Source: Streptomyces sp. NBC_01233 (GTDB taxonomy: Bacteria > Actinomycetota > Actinomycetes > Streptomycetales > Streptomycetaceae). Taken from it: a DNA stretch of 64,000 nt. Positions 45,966 through 60,072 of this stretch are shown piece after piece. The notes beneath the pieces were generated by a model. That model was not told the DNA's origin and searched no databases. It worked only from the letters and a program-made list of their open reading frames with translations. Where the stretch lies: assembly GCF_035989305.1 (NCBI RefSeq), contig NZ_CP108514.1, positions 4,565,501 to 4,629,500 of the forward strand, in the 5' to 3' direction. The position numbers were made by a program, and so were the translations under genes. How positions within the stretch are numbered: the stretch's first letter is position 1; each line of letters opens with the position of its first letter.

Positions 45966-47102
45966 ATGCATGTTTCGCATCTCTCATTGGCCGACTTCCG
46001 CTCGTACGCCCGGGCCGAGGTTCCCCTCGACCCGGGCGTCACCGCTTTCGTGGGGCCCAACGGCCAGGGGAAGACCAACCTCGTCGAGGCGATCGGCTAC
46101 CTCTCGACGCTGGGCAGCCACCGGGTCTCCGCGGACGCCCCGCTCGTACGGATGGGCGCGGACCGGGCGATCATCCGCGCGGCCGTCACCCAGGGCGAGC
46201 GCCAGCAGCTGGTGGAGCTGGAGCTGAATCCGGGGCGGGCGAACCGGGCCCGCATCAACCGGTCCTCGCAGGTCAGGCCGCGGGACGTGCTGGGGATCGT
46301 ACGGACGGTGCTGTTCGCGCCGGAGGACCTGGCCCTGGTCAAGGGCGACCCCGGGGAGCGGCGGAAGTTCCTGGACGAGCTCGTCACCGCGCGCTCGCCG
46401 CGGATGGCAGTGGTCCGCTCCGACTACGAGCGGGTGCTCAAGCAGCGCAACACCCTGCTGAAGTCGGCGGCGATGGCCCGGCGGCACGGCGGCCGCTCGA
46501 TGGACCTCTCCACCCTCGACGTGTGGGACCAGCACCTCGCGCGCGCGGGCGCGGAGCTCCTGGCCCAGCGGCTGGATCTGATCGCGACGCTGCTGCCGCT
46601 GGCGGACAAGGCGTACGAACAGCTCGCGCCCGGCGGCGGCCCGCTCGGGCTGGCGTACAAGTCCTCGGCCGGCGAACCGGTGGACAGCGGCGCGGCGCGC
46701 AGCCGCGAGGCGCTCTACGAGGTGCTGCTGGCCGCGCTGGTGGACGTGCGCAAGCAGGAGATCGAGCGCGGTGTGACCCTGGTGGGCCCGCACCGCGACG
46801 ACGTCGTGCTGCGGCTCGGGGAGTTGCCCGCGAAGGGGTACGCGAGCCACGGGGAGTCGTGGTCGTACGCGCTGGCGCTGCGGCTGGCCTCGTACGAGCT
46901 GCTGCGCTCGGAGGGCAGCGAGCCGGTGCTGATCCTGGACGACGTGTTCGCGGAGCTGGACGCGCGGCGCCGGGAACGGCTGGCGGAGCTGGTGGCGCCG
47001 GGTGAGCAGGTGCTGGTGACGGCGGCGGTGGACGACGACGTCCCGGGGGTGCTGGTGGGAACGCGGTTCGGGGTGTCCGGCGGTGAGGTGACCCGGCTGT
47101 GA
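45966..47102 (+). CDS. recF: DNA replication and repair protein RecF
   Basis: A 378-residue SMC-like ABC ATPase that promotes RecA loading at gaps. It starts [14 protein letters not shown], with Walker A G30-P-N-G-Q-G-K-T37. The signature motif and Walker B occur near the C terminus ([12 protein letters not shown]). Its stop overlaps the dciA start by 4 bp. Confidence 0.97.
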   Translation: MHVSHLSLADFRSYARAEVPLDPGVTAFVGPNGQGKTNLVEAIGYLSTLGSHRVSADAPLVRMGADRAIIRAAVTQGERQQLVELELNPGRANRARINRSSQVRPRDVLGIVRTVLFAPEDLALVKGDPGERRKFLDELVTARSPRMAVVRSDYERVLKQRNTLLKSAAMARRHGGRSMDLSTLDVWDQHLARAGAELLAQRLDLIATLLPLADKAYEQLAPGGGPLGLAYKSSAGEPVDSGAARSREALYEVLLAALVDVRKQEIERGVTLVGPHRDDVVLRLGELPAKGYASHGESWSYALALRLASYELLRSEGSEPVLILDDVFAELDARRRERLAELVAPGEQVLVTAAVDDDVPGVLVGTRFGVSGGEVTRL

Positions 47103-47632
47103 GCGAGAACGGCAAGAACCCGCAGGAGGGCCGCAAGCCCCCGGAGGTCTCCGGGGTGGACCTCGCCCGCCAGGCCCTCGCGGCGGCGCGGGAGCAGGCG
47201 CGGGCCCGGGGGAACGCGGCCAGCGCCAAGAAGGGCCGGCAGCCGGGGCTCCGCTCGGGTGCCCGCGCGGACGGCCGGGACCCGATGCCGCTGATGGCGG
47301 CGCTGGACCGGCTGCGCACCGAACGCGGCTGGGAGATGCCGATGGCGGTGGCGGGCGTGATGGAGCGCTGGCCGGAGATCGTCGGCCCGGAGATCGCGGC
47401 GCACTGTGAACCGGAGCGGTACGAGGACCGTGAGCTTGTCGTGCGGTGCGACTCCTCGGCGTGGGCGGCGCAGCTGAAGCTGCTCGCGCCGCAGCTGGTG
47501 GCACGGCTGAACGCGGATCTGGGGCAGGGCACCGTACGCCTGATCAAGGTGCAGGGGCCCGGCGGACGGCCGAAGGGCTACGGGCCGTGGCGGGCGCCGG
47601 GCAGCAAGGGTCCCGGGGACACCTACGGGTGA
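47099..47632 (+). CDS. dciA: DUF721/DciA-type helicase-loader protein
   Basis: A 177-residue protein. The C-terminal DUF721 domain (about residues 75-155) contains [12 protein letters not shown] and [14 protein letters not shown], a KH-like fold. The N-terminal half is disordered and basic. DciA proteins interact with the DnaB helicase and aid its loading in bacteria lacking DnaC/DnaI. The position next to recF and near dnaA is conserved in actinobacteria (Rv0004 neighbourhood). The GTG 47099 start overlaps recF. Confidence 0.85.
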   Translation: MSENGKNPQEGRKPPEVSGVDLARQALAAAREQARARGNAASAKKGRQPGLRSGARADGRDPMPLMAALDRLRTERGWEMPMAVAGVMERWPEIVGPEIAAHCEPERYEDRELVVRCDSSAWAAQLKLLAPQLVARLNADLGQGTVRLIKVQGPGGRPKGYGPWRAPGSKGPGDTYG

Positions 47633-50053
<2,421 letters not shown>

Positions 50054-50096
50054 GTCGGCTCCGCTGACCGCCGCCTGAAAGGACTTCTGACCAGCA

Positions 50097-52712
<2,616 letters not shown>

Positions 52713-52715
52713 GTC

Positions 52716-53378
52716 GTGAGTGGAGCCACGGGCGCCGGACCGGCCAAGACTGGGGCGAACGGTGCCCGTGGCCCCGCCGCGGACTCCCAAGGTGGCGACG
52801 CCACCGCCGAGGGCAGGGGGATCGCCGTGACGGACACCCGAGGGCCGCAGTCGACGGCCGGCGCGGAAGCCGGCCAGGACCGGCCCGCGCCGCCGCCGTA
52901 CCAGCCGCCGCAGGCCTACACGGCGCCCCCGGGCGCGGGCGCGCCGCGGGCGAACGGCGGCGCCGCCGCACAGCGCAAGCCGCGTCCGGGGATCCGTACG
53001 GCGCCCAGGACGCGCAAGGCGCGGCTGCGGGTGGCCAAGGCCGACCCGTGGTCGGTGATGAAGGTCAGCTTCCTGCTGTCGATCGCGCTGGGCATCTGCA
53101 CGATCGTGGCGGCGGCGGTGCTGTGGATGGTCATGGACGCGATGGGCGTCTTCTCGACCGTCGGCGGCACGATCAGCGAGGCGACCGGCTCGAACGAGAG
53201 CAACGGCTTCGACCTCCAGTCGTTCCTGTCGCTGCCGCGCGTGCTGACCTTCACGTCGGTGATCGCGGTGATCGACGTGGTGCTGGCGACGGCACTGGCC
53301 ACGCTGGGCGCCTTCATCTACAACCTGTCGGCGGGCTTCGTCGGCGGTGTGGAGCTGACGCTCGCCGAGGACGAGTAG
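52716..53378 (+). CDS. DUF3566 membrane protein
   Basis: A 220-residue protein: about 110 disordered residues rich in Ala/Gly/Pro, then a DUF3566 domain with two TM helices (V-S-F-L-L-S-I-A-L-G-I-C-T-I-V-A-A-A-V-L and V-I-A-V-I-D-V-V-L-A-T-A-L-A-T-L-G). It lies 3 bp downstream of gyrA with GGAG in the gyrA end, so it is translated from the same transcript. Conserved after gyrA in actinobacteria; the molecular function is unclear. Confidence 0.88.
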   Translation: MSGATGAGPAKTGANGARGPAADSQGGDATAEGRGIAVTDTRGPQSTAGAEAGQDRPAPPPYQPPQAYTAPPGAGAPRANGGAAAQRKPRPGIRTAPRTRKARLRVAKADPWSVMKVSFLLSIALGICTIVAAAVLWMVMDAMGVFSTVGGTISEATGSNESNGFDLQSFLSLPRVLTFTSVIAVIDVVLATALATLGAFIYNLSAGFVGGVELTLAEDE

Positions 53379-53495
53379 GCCTTCGCAGGAGGGCCTGCAA
53401 GGGGTCGGATGACCTGCGCAGACGCCCGGTCGGAACGGATTTTGGCCTGACCGGGTCTGTGCGCTAATCTTCAGGAGTCAGCGCGCAGCGCGGAT

Positions 53496-53569
53496 GGGGC
53501 TATAGCTCAGTTGGTTAGAGCGCATCCCTGATAAGGATGAGGCCACAGGTTCAAATCCTGTTAGCCCCA
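53496..53569 (+). tRNA. tRNA-Ile(GAU)
   Basis: 74 nt. The acceptor stem GGGGCTA pairs with TAGCCCC; the D-loop is AGCTCAGTTGGTTAGAGC; the anticodon is GAT; the T-loop is GGTTCAAATCC. The discriminator is A and CCA is not encoded. It lies between the gyrA operon and DLW-39, the usual actinobacterial place. Confidence 0.97.
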
Positions 53570-53577
53570 CAGTGTCG

Positions 53578-53607
53578 AAGACCCCCAGGCCAAGGCCTGG
53601 GGGTCTT
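53578..53607 (+). terminator. tRNA-Ile terminator
   Basis: A 14-bp stem with a 2-nt loop and a TTT tail, 9 bp beyond the tRNA. Confidence 0.85.
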
Positions 53608-53713
53608 TGTCGTAGGGCCAGTTGGTGGGTTGGCAGGTCACCGATCGGTATCGGTCGGTGTGTATTGTTGGCTGCCAGAAGTCCCCTACGTCAACGAAAG
53701 ACGAGGTCGCGCG

Positions 53714-53848
53714 GTGAAGAAGCTGCTCCTGGTCGCACTGGCCGCCATCGGCGGGCTCCTCGTGTACCGCCAGATCCAGGCGGACCGCGCCGAGCAGGAC
53801 CTGTGGACGGAGGCAACCGACTCCGTGCCTTCTGGTTCCGGTGTGTGA
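53714..53848 (+). CDS. DLW-39 family small protein
   Basis: A 44-residue protein with one hydrophobic N-terminal helix (K-K-L-L-L-V-A-L-A-A-I-G-G-L-L-V-Y) followed by R-A-E-Q-D-L-W-T-E-A-T-D, the name-giving D-L-W signature. It is probably a single-span membrane peptide. GTG 53714 is preceded by GAGG. Conserved downstream of gyrA/tRNA-Ile in actinobacteria; function unknown. Confidence 0.88.
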   Translation: MKKLLLVALAAIGGLLVYRQIQADRAEQDLWTEATDSVPSGSGV

Positions 53849-53868
53849 GACCCAAGGCTGATCCCATG

Positions 53869-53898
53869 AAGCCCCGGCTGCCGCTGCGGCCGGGGCTT
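53869..53898 (+). terminator. DLW-39 gene terminator
   Basis: A 10-bp perfect stem (53869-53878 with 53889-53898) followed by TTG, 20 bp after the DLW-39 stop. Confidence 0.75.
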
Positions 53899-53970
53899 TG
53901 TGCTGTTCTGTGACGAAAACTTACGTTATGCAAAGATTTGGCTTGCGCTAGCAAACTCGGGGTGGACGTG

Positions 53971-55302
53971 ATGGGTCGGGTACGGACGACGGTGCGGCTG
54001 GGAGCCGTGGTGGGGGCGGCGGCCCTGGGCCTGACGGCCGCCCTGCCGGCGGCCGCCCGCGCGGAGGGGACGCAGCCGCAGCCGGTCCCGACGTACCGGG
54101 CCGCGGACGGCGCGAAGGCGGTTGAGGGAAAGCCCTCCACCGCGGACGCCCCGCAGATCGAGCCCGGGAGCGTCTACAAGGACACCCTCGGCCCCGGGGA
54201 CCGCGTGTACCGGCTCGTCCTGGAGAAGGACGACTCGAACGTCTACGTCTCCGCCGTGGTCCGGCCCGGGGCGGGCGCGAAGGTGTCCGGCGGCGACGGC
54301 ATCGAGGTGGAGATCATGACCACCGCCGGGAGCTCCTGCCGGGCCGGCACCGGCCGGGCGAACTTCGGCTACGACCCCTACCCCATCAGCGCGGCCGGCG
54401 TCCGGTGGGGCGGGGAGGACGAGGACTGCGCGCCCGCCGGCGTGTACTACGCCAAGATCACCCGCACCTCGGCCAAGGGTTACGACCAGAGCCCCTGGCC
54501 GCTGGAGATCAAGGTCCAGCGGGAACCGGGGCGCGGCGCGGGCGCTCCCACCACCGCGCCCGGCAGCTGGCCCTCCGGGGCCCCCGCCCTGCCCGGTACC
54601 GAGGCGGTGGGCCGCACCGGGGGCACCGGCTTCAACGACGCGCGCGCCCTGGGCGCCGGGGTGTGGCGCGACGAGATGAGGCCCGGCCAGACCCGCTACT
54701 ACCGGGTCCCGCTGGACTGGGGACAGCAGCTGGGGGTCGGCGCCGAACTCGCCGCCGCCCGGATGACCAAGACGTACGGCTCCGCCTCGGGCGGGCTCAC
54801 GGTCGCGCTCTACACCCCGTACCGGGGCCTGATCTCCGACAAGGACGTCTCGTACGACGGCAAGCAGGCCGGGATCACCCTGGGGAAGACCCCTCCCGTC
54901 GTCTACGAGAACCGCTTCGCCAGCGACCCGGCCGTGCGGTCCGTGGCCGTCGCGGGCTGGTACTACGTCGCGGTGACGATGGGCTCGAAGGTCGCCGACT
55001 TCACCGAGGACGCGGTGCCCGTGCCGCTGACCCTGCGGCTGGAGGTCGGCGGGACCCCGGCCGAGGCGCCCGCGTACAAGGGGAGTCCGGCCGCGGGCGG
55101 CTTCGGGGTGGGCGAGGAGGACCGGACCGCCGCCGAGGAGGGGCTGACCGCCCCGGAGGCCGCGGAGGCCGCCGACAAGCGCTCCGTGATGCGCGTCGTG
55201 GCCGGGGCCGGCTTCGGCACCGGGACGGTGCTGCTGCTCGTGCTGGGCGGCTGGACCCTGCTCGGGCGGCGCGGGCGCGGGCGCGGTCCTACAGCTGCGT
55301 GA
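53971..55302 (+). CDS. Secreted, C-terminally anchored protein, function unknown
   Basis: A 443-residue protein with a signal peptide (R-V-R-T-T-V-R-L-G-A-V-V-G-A-A-A-L-G-L-T, cleavage near A-R-A), two beta-rich segments of about 150 residues each, an acidic linker and a C-terminal TM helix (G-T-V-L-L-L-V-L-G-G-W-T-L-L-G) with a basic stop. A Cys pair (S-S-C-R-A-G ... D-E-D-C-A-P) may form a disulfide. ATG 53971 is chosen for the signal peptide. Its 3' end overlaps the convergent kinase gene by 14 bp. I do not recognise a characterised family. Confidence 0.75.
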   Translation: MGRVRTTVRLGAVVGAAALGLTAALPAAARAEGTQPQPVPTYRAADGAKAVEGKPSTADAPQIEPGSVYKDTLGPGDRVYRLVLEKDDSNVYVSAVVRPGAGAKVSGGDGIEVEIMTTAGSSCRAGTGRANFGYDPYPISAAGVRWGGEDEDCAPAGVYYAKITRTSAKGYDQSPWPLEIKVQREPGRGAGAPTTAPGSWPSGAPALPGTEAVGRTGGTGFNDARALGAGVWRDEMRPGQTRYYRVPLDWGQQLGVGAELAAARMTKTYGSASGGLTVALYTPYRGLISDKDVSYDGKQAGITLGKTPPVVYENRFASDPAVRSVAVAGWYYVAVTMGSKVADFTEDAVPVPLTLRLEVGGTPAEAPAYKGSPAAGGFGVGEEDRTAAEEGLTAPEAAEAADKRSVMRVVAGAGFGTGTVLLLVLGGWTLLGRRGRGRGPTAA

Positions 55303-56584
55303 GGGCCCAGACGCCGACGGCGAAGCAGAGCAGGGCCGCGGCGAGGAGCGAGGCCACCGCCTTCGCCGGAGGCGGGGCGACGGCGCCGGCCGCCCGGACG
55401 GGCGGGGCGCCCGAGGCCGTCGGCGCCGGCACGGTCGCCGGTGACGGCGGGCCCGCCGGGGTGGGCGGCGGCAGGTGGAAGCTGCCCGTCTCCGAGGGCC
55501 CGTACGCGGGCACCTGGGCCGGGACGGCCGGGTAGGGGGCCGTCGGCGCGATCGGGGCGGTCGAGGCCGTCGGCGGGGCTCCTGCCGTCGCCGCCGTTCC
55601 GCGCGGATCGGTGGGGGCGGGCTCCGCGGCCTGCGTCACGGAGGCCGAGGCGCCGGCCGGCACCACGCCGGCCGTGGGCGCGTGCGGGGTCACCGCCGTC
55701 GTGGCGAGGGGGCCCTGCGGGCCGAAACCGGGCGGGAGCGGGCCGAGTTGGTCGAACACCTCCACCGGATCCTCGTCCGGGGCGGGCGGCGGCAGCAGTT
55801 CCACGGCCTCGGCAAGGGCCTTGCGCGCCCCTGTGGCCGTACGGAACCGGCTCTGGGGGTCCGGCTGCAGGAGGCCGGCGAGGACGTCCCAGAGCGGGGC
55901 GGGAACGCCCTGCGGGGCGCCCGGGGTGCCATGGGCCAGGAAGCGCTCCACGAGGCCCTGGGAATCGGGCTTGGCGCCCCGGAGGAGGTACAGGGCGACC
56001 AGCCCGACGGCGAAGAGGTCGGCGGGGAAGTCGGGCTCGGCGCCGAGCAGTTGCTCGGGGGCGAAATAGCCCGGGGTGCCGACCACGTAGTTGGTCTCGG
56101 TCAGCCGGGGCTCGCCCTTGCGCATGGAGATGCCGAAGTCGGACAGCCGCAGGTGCGGCCGCCCGGTTCCGGTGGCCCCCATCAGGATGTTGGCCGGTTT
56201 GATGTCGCGGTGGACCACGCCTTCCGCGTGCACCGCGGCCAGCCCCGACAGGAGCTGGTCGAGCAGCAGGCACACGAAGCGGGGCGGCAGCGGGCCGTAG
56301 TCCCCGATCACGTGACCGAGGGAGCCCCCGCCGACCAGGTCCATGGTGAAGAGGACCTTGTCGTCGTCGGCCGCCCAGCTGGCGGGAGCGAGCACGTGCG
56401 GGTGGTCGATCCGCAGGGCCTGTTCCCGCACGAAGCGCAGCAGGGTGTGGGCGTCGCTCTGAAGGAGGACCTTCGCGGCGACGTAGCGGCGACGGCGGTG
56501 GTCCCAGGCGCGCCACACGGCACCCGCGCCACCGCGCCCGATCGGATCGATCAGCTCGTACCGACCGGCGAAGATCTCACCCAT
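55289..56584 (-). CDS. Serine/threonine protein kinase
   Basis: A 431-residue transmembrane kinase with all catalytic elements: G-R-G-G-A-G-A-V in the P-loop, K38 (V-A-A-K), E54, H125-R-D-I-K-P-A-N132, D149-F-G and an A-P-E motif. The kinase domain ends near 275; a Pro/Ala-rich linker leads to a C-terminal TM helix (S-L-L-A-A-A-L-L-C-F-A-V-G-V-W) with no extracellular sensor domain. This contrasts with the inactive pseudokinase at 29.2 kb. An HTH-protein gene lies 50 bp upstream on the same strand. Substrate unknown. Confidence 0.92.
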   Translation of the reverse strand: MGEIFAGRYELIDPIGRGGAGAVWRAWDHRRRRYVAAKVLLQSDAHTLLRFVREQALRIDHPHVLAPASWAADDDKVLFTMDLVGGGSLGHVIGDYGPLPPRFVCLLLDQLLSGLAAVHAEGVVHRDIKPANILMGATGTGRPHLRLSDFGISMRKGEPRLTETNYVVGTPGYFAPEQLLGAEPDFPADLFAVGLVALYLLRGAKPDSQGLVERFLAHGTPGAPQGVPAPLWDVLAGLLQPDPQSRFRTATGARKALAEAVELLPPPAPDEDPVEVFDQLGPLPPGFGPQGPLATTAVTPHAPTAGVVPAGASASVTQAAEPAPTDPRGTAATAGAPPTASTAPIAPTAPYPAVPAQVPAYGPSETGSFHLPPPTPAGPPSPATVPAPTASGAPPVRAAGAVAPPPAKAVASLLAAALLCFAVGVWALTQL

Positions 56585-56634
56585 CGCTGCGCCCGTCCCC
56601 CGTCCCCCGTCACCCGTCGTCCGCCCTCGTGCCG

Positions 56635-57183
56635 TCAGTTCTGGTGGGCCTCGTAGTGGGCGACCGCGTCCGCGGTGCGGCCCGCGCCGTACACCCGGAG
56701 GAACTCTGCCAGTTCCGGGTGGCTGGGGGCGAGGGTGTTCGCCGCGTCGATGATGTCGCCGGCCGCGGAGACCGAGCGCAGCAGCGACTGGATCTCGCGG
56801 ACGACCCGCTTGACCGTGGGCGCGCCGGAGCTGATGGTGGTCTGGCCGCTGTTGCTCAGGACGGATCCTCCCTGCGTCTTCTTGATCTCGTCCATCCGGT
56901 CGGTGGCCTCCCCGGCGCTGACGCTTCCGTCGGCAACCTGGCCGGCGAGATCCTGGAGGGCCTGGACGCGCTGCACCACGGCCGGGTTCCCGATCTTGGC
57001 GCGCTGGCCGCTCATCAGCTGGGACAGCATGGGCGCCGACAGACCGAGGACGGCAGCGAGGCGGGCCTGGTTCAAGCCGAGGTCATCTATGAGCCGGCGG
57101 AAGAGCGCTCCCAGCGGCTCCCCGTACCAACTGCGCTGAAGCTCTCTGGCTCTGGCCGTGGCCTCTTGCTGTACTGCGTCCAC
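56635..57183 (-). CDS. Helix-turn-helix DNA-binding protein
   Basis: A 182-residue protein with an XRE-like helix-turn-helix at about residues 28-60 (L-G-L-N-Q-A-R-L-A-A-V-L-G-L-S-A-P-M-L-S-Q-L). A helical C-terminal part contains S-L-L-R-S-V-S-A-A-G-D-I. GTG 57183 is chosen because GGGGAG lies 8 nt upstream; a longer frame to 57345 runs into tRNA-Ala. Target and ligand unknown. It precedes the kinase gene, which may control or be controlled by it. Confidence 0.8.
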   Translation of the reverse strand: MDAVQQEATARARELQRSWYGEPLGALFRRLIDDLGLNQARLAAVLGLSAPMLSQLMSGQRAKIGNPAVVQRVQALQDLAGQVADGSVSAGEATDRMDEIKKTQGGSVLSNSGQTTISSGAPTVKRVVREIQSLLRSVSAAGDIIDAANTLAPSHPELAEFLRVYGAGRTADAVAHYEAHQN

Positions 57184-57345
57184 TCTTACTACTCCCCTTC
57201 GCTGGTGCGAACCTCGCGAGCATCTTACGGAGAGTGGTCGCACGGCGGGAGTCCCTATCATTTTGCGAGATGAGGGGGTACACCCGGTACTCTGTTCTGC
57301 GGAACGACCCCCTCTCTCGCGTGGGACGGGTGCGTCCAGTTCCAT

Positions 57346-57418
57346 GGGGCCTTAGCTCAGTTGGTAGAGCGCTGCCTTTGCAAGGCAGATGTCAGGAGTT
57401 CGAATCTCCTAGGCTCCA
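57346..57418 (+). tRNA. tRNA-Ala(UGC)
   Basis: 73 nt. The acceptor stem GGGGCCT/AGGCTCC contains one G-U pair; the anticodon loop is TTTGCAA with anticodon TGC; the T-arm is GGAGTTCGAATCTCC. CCA is not encoded. It is the last recognisable core gene before the IS element and accessory genes. Confidence 0.97.
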
Positions 57419-57524
57419 CTCTCTTTAGCCCCTCTGATGCGTAAATAGCAGCAGGTCAGGGTGGGTGTGGGCAGGGCTGGGTGCCCGGTGGCCGTTGAGG
57501 GCCGCCGGGTGTCTGGTCTGCCGG

Positions 57525-58769
57525 TCAGGCGGCGGTCTCCCTGGGGTTGAGGGTGACGGTGTAGCCGAGTTGGTTGAGCTGGCCGATGGCCCGGCGGGTG
57601 GCGCGTTCGGGGTCGCGTTGGGTGAAGTAGCTGCCGCCGAGTTCTTGGTAGGCGGCGTTGTCGGTGAGCATGTGCCAGATCGCGGTGATGATCGAGTGCT
57701 CGACGGCGACCAGGGCCCTGAGCGGGCCGCGGCGGGCGGTCAGGCGTTTGTAGCGGGCGGCGAGGTAGGTGTCCTTGGTTCTGACCGCGCCGAACGCGGC
57801 GAGCCCGGGGGCGCCTTTGAGGTAGGGGTTGCCGGGCCGGACCTTGGTGTTCTTGGTGCGGCCGGCGGATTCATGGTGGCCGGGGCAGACCCCGGCCCAG
57901 GACGCGAGGTGCTTGGCGGAGGCGAACCGTGTCATGTCCCCGCCGGTCTCCGCGATGATCACCTCGGCGGTGGCCTGGTTGATCCCGGGGATGGTGTCGA
58001 GCAGGTCGAGGGCGCCACGAAAGGGCGACATCGCCTCCTCGACCCGTCCGCTGATCTGGTCGATCATCCCGGTGAGCTGGTCGTACTGGTCCAGATGCAG
58101 GCGGGTCAGGAAGGCGTGGTGTTCGCGGAAGCGTCCGGTCAGGGCCTCGGTGAGTTCGGGGATCTTGCTGCGGAGCTTGCGTTTGGCCAGGTCCGCGAGG
58201 ACGTACGGGTCGGCTTCGCCGCGGATGAGGGCTTCGAGCATGGCCCGGCCGGAGACGCCCATGATGTCGGAGGCGACCGCGGACAGCTTGATTCCGGTGT
58301 CCTCCAGGAGTTTCTCCAACCGCTGGACCACACGGCTGCGTTCGCGGGTGGCGGTGGTCCGGGCGCGGGTGAGGTCTCGTAGTTCGCGGATCGGCTGGGG
58401 TGGGACGAAGGAGGGCCTCACCAGGCCATGGGCGCCGAGCTGGGCCAGCCAGGCCGCGTCCGAGACGTCCGTCTTGCGGCCGGGCAGGTTCTTGACCTGC
58501 CGCGCGTTGACGAGGATCACGTTCAAGCCCTCGGCCAGCACGTAGTAGAACGGCTTCCAATAGTCCGAGGTCGCCTCGATCACCACCAGGGTGACCTCGG
58601 TGGCGAGCAGGTGATCCCGCAGGTCCAGGACTGCGTTCGAGGTCGATCCCCACGTCGTGGTCTCGGCCGTGAAGGACCCCCGCCGCTTCGTACTGGGGGT
58701 GCGGACGCATACCTTGGCGTCCTTCTTGCTGATGTCGAGGCCGGCGCAGCGTTCGTGCAGCACGTCCAC
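57525..58769 (-). mobile_element. IS110-family transposase
   Basis: A 414-residue DEDD recombinase. The N-terminal RuvC-like domain has A-G-L-D-I-S-K-K-D-A-K-V, V-V-I-E-A-T-S-D-Y-W and K-T-D-V-S-D-A-A-W-L. The C-terminal Tnp20 domain has I-P-G-I-N-Q-A-T-A-E-V-I-I-A-E-T-G with the candidate catalytic Ser region, then S-W-A-G-V-C-P-G. The frame is complete, so it may be active. GTG 58769 has GGAGGGAG upstream; TTG 58796 is an in-frame alternative. IS110 elements lack terminal inverted repeats, so ends cannot be fixed; the guide-RNA-bearing end should lie upstream of the gene (58770 onward). Confidence 0.9.
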
Positions 58770-59489
58770 GGTCTTGCTCCCTCCCTCGCCGGACAACCGG
58801 GTATGCCGTTCCGGGAGGGCCAGGGTGAATCAGGAATTCTGACGCACGTGCTTCACAGCAACACTCCACGGTTCCCGTGGACGGCCCCCAGCACCACGCT
58901 GACCTGCGAGCTCACGGGCATCACAGAGGCATCGGTTTCGGCCGGAACGAACACCCCAAGGTTCCCGAACCGGTACCAGCCCCCGGCAGGGCAGACAGAA
59001 GCACCCCCGGCGCGCGCCCGGGATTTACCACGCCCCCGGCGCGCACCGAAGGTGCGCTGGATCGCTGACCTGCGGTAACGCGGATCAGAGGGGCCTTTTC
59101 GTGTGCTGACTGGCATGGTTCTTGCCCTCGGCTGTGCCGGCGAGCGGCCCCAGGTGGATCACCGACCTGCGCGATCTGCGCCGCGGTCGTCATCACGCCG
59201 CTCGCGTCCGCCGCGTCGGCCGGCTTGCCCTGGGCCGGCGCCACGGTGAGCAGCGGGCTCGTGACCCGCCGAGCTGCTGCGGCAGGGTGCCCGCACCGGC
59301 TGCGGCGGTCATGGCTCTACCTCTTCAGACTCTTCAGAGGCGGCGCGGACGAACCCGGCGGCGGTGGTGCGCATCGTTTCGCAACTGTTCGCACGGAGAC
59401 GGTGTTTCTACCGTCGGCCGCATCGTGGGTTTCCCGAGCGGGACGCGAGCGTGCTGAACGAAATTCATGACGAACGAAGGAGTCGTGCC
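58770..59489. other. Gene-free region between IS110 transposase and ogt
   Basis: 720 bp. The first part probably belongs to the IS110 end and could encode a bridge RNA; TCCACGG/CCGTGGA (58865-58881) forms a 7-bp hairpin with a 3-nt loop. Two direct copies of CCCCCGGCGCGC occur near 59005 and 59035. A roughly 17-nt imperfect direct repeat lies at about 59058-59074 and 59155-59171 (TGGATC-x-C-x-GACCTGCG). No frame here has a recognisable protein. The ogt Shine-Dalgarno (GAAGGAG) is at 59475-59481. Confidence 0.55.
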
Positions 59490-60044
59490 ATGCCGACCAC
59501 CAGCCCTGCCACCGGCGTCGCCACGGTGGTGTTCCATGCCACGCGCGTGGGGTCGCTCGTGCTGGCAGCGACGGACGACGCGCTCGTGCTGTGCTGCTAC
59601 GGCACGGCAGAGACGGCGGCGGAGCGGCTGAGCCGGGCGGGACTGAGCCCGGTGGAGCCCGGAGAAGCGGGAGCGCCGGGGCTCAAGGTGCTGGACGAGG
59701 CCCGGGAGCAGATCGACGCCTACCTGAGCGGCGGGCGCCGCGCATTCACCGTTCCGGTGGACCTGCGGCTCGCCACCCCCTTCAGCCGGCTCACCAACAT
59801 GAGGCTCGCGGAATTCGTCCCGTACGGGCGGACCGCGACCTACGGGCAGCTGGCCCAGGCGCTCGACCGGCCCCGCGCCGCGCGGGCCGTCGGTACGGCG
59901 CTGGGCGCGAACCCGCTGTGCGTGGTCCTGCCCTGCCACCGGATCGTCGGCGCGACGGGCAGTTTCAGCGGGTACGCGGGAGGGCCGGAGGCCAAGCGCG
60001 ATCTGCTCGCCCTCGAAGCGGCCGGCGCACGGCCCGCGCACTGA
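59490..60044 (+). CDS. ogt: Methylated-DNA--protein-cysteine S-methyltransferase
   Basis: A 184-residue suicide repair protein that transfers O6-alkyl groups from guanine to its own Cys. The active-site motif is L-P-C149-H-R-I-V; upstream are P-Y-G-R-T-A-T-Y-G, the helix R-A-V-G-T-A-L-G-A and N141-P, with G-Y-A-G-G-x-x-A-K-R-D-L-L afterwards. No Ada regulatory domain is present. ATG 59490 has GAAGGAG at 8 nt. The oxygenase gene starts 28 bp later. Placed before SznE/SznF-like genes, it fits self-protection against a methylating N-nitrosourea (inference). Confidence 0.93.
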   Translation: MPTTSPATGVATVVFHATRVGSLVLAATDDALVLCCYGTAETAAERLSRAGLSPVEPGEAGAPGLKVLDEAREQIDAYLSGGRRAFTVPVDLRLATPFSRLTNMRLAEFVPYGRTATYGQLAQALDRPRAARAVGTALGANPLCVVLPCHRIVGATGSFSGYAGGPEAKRDLLALEAAGARPAH

Positions 60045-60072
60045 CCCTCCCCCGCCACAGAAAGCAGAGCAC

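Noticed and set aside
57346..57418. tRNA-Ala 3' end as a proven integration site
   Set aside because: No second copy of the 3' end and no integrase occur within the window, so only a border hypothesis is kept.
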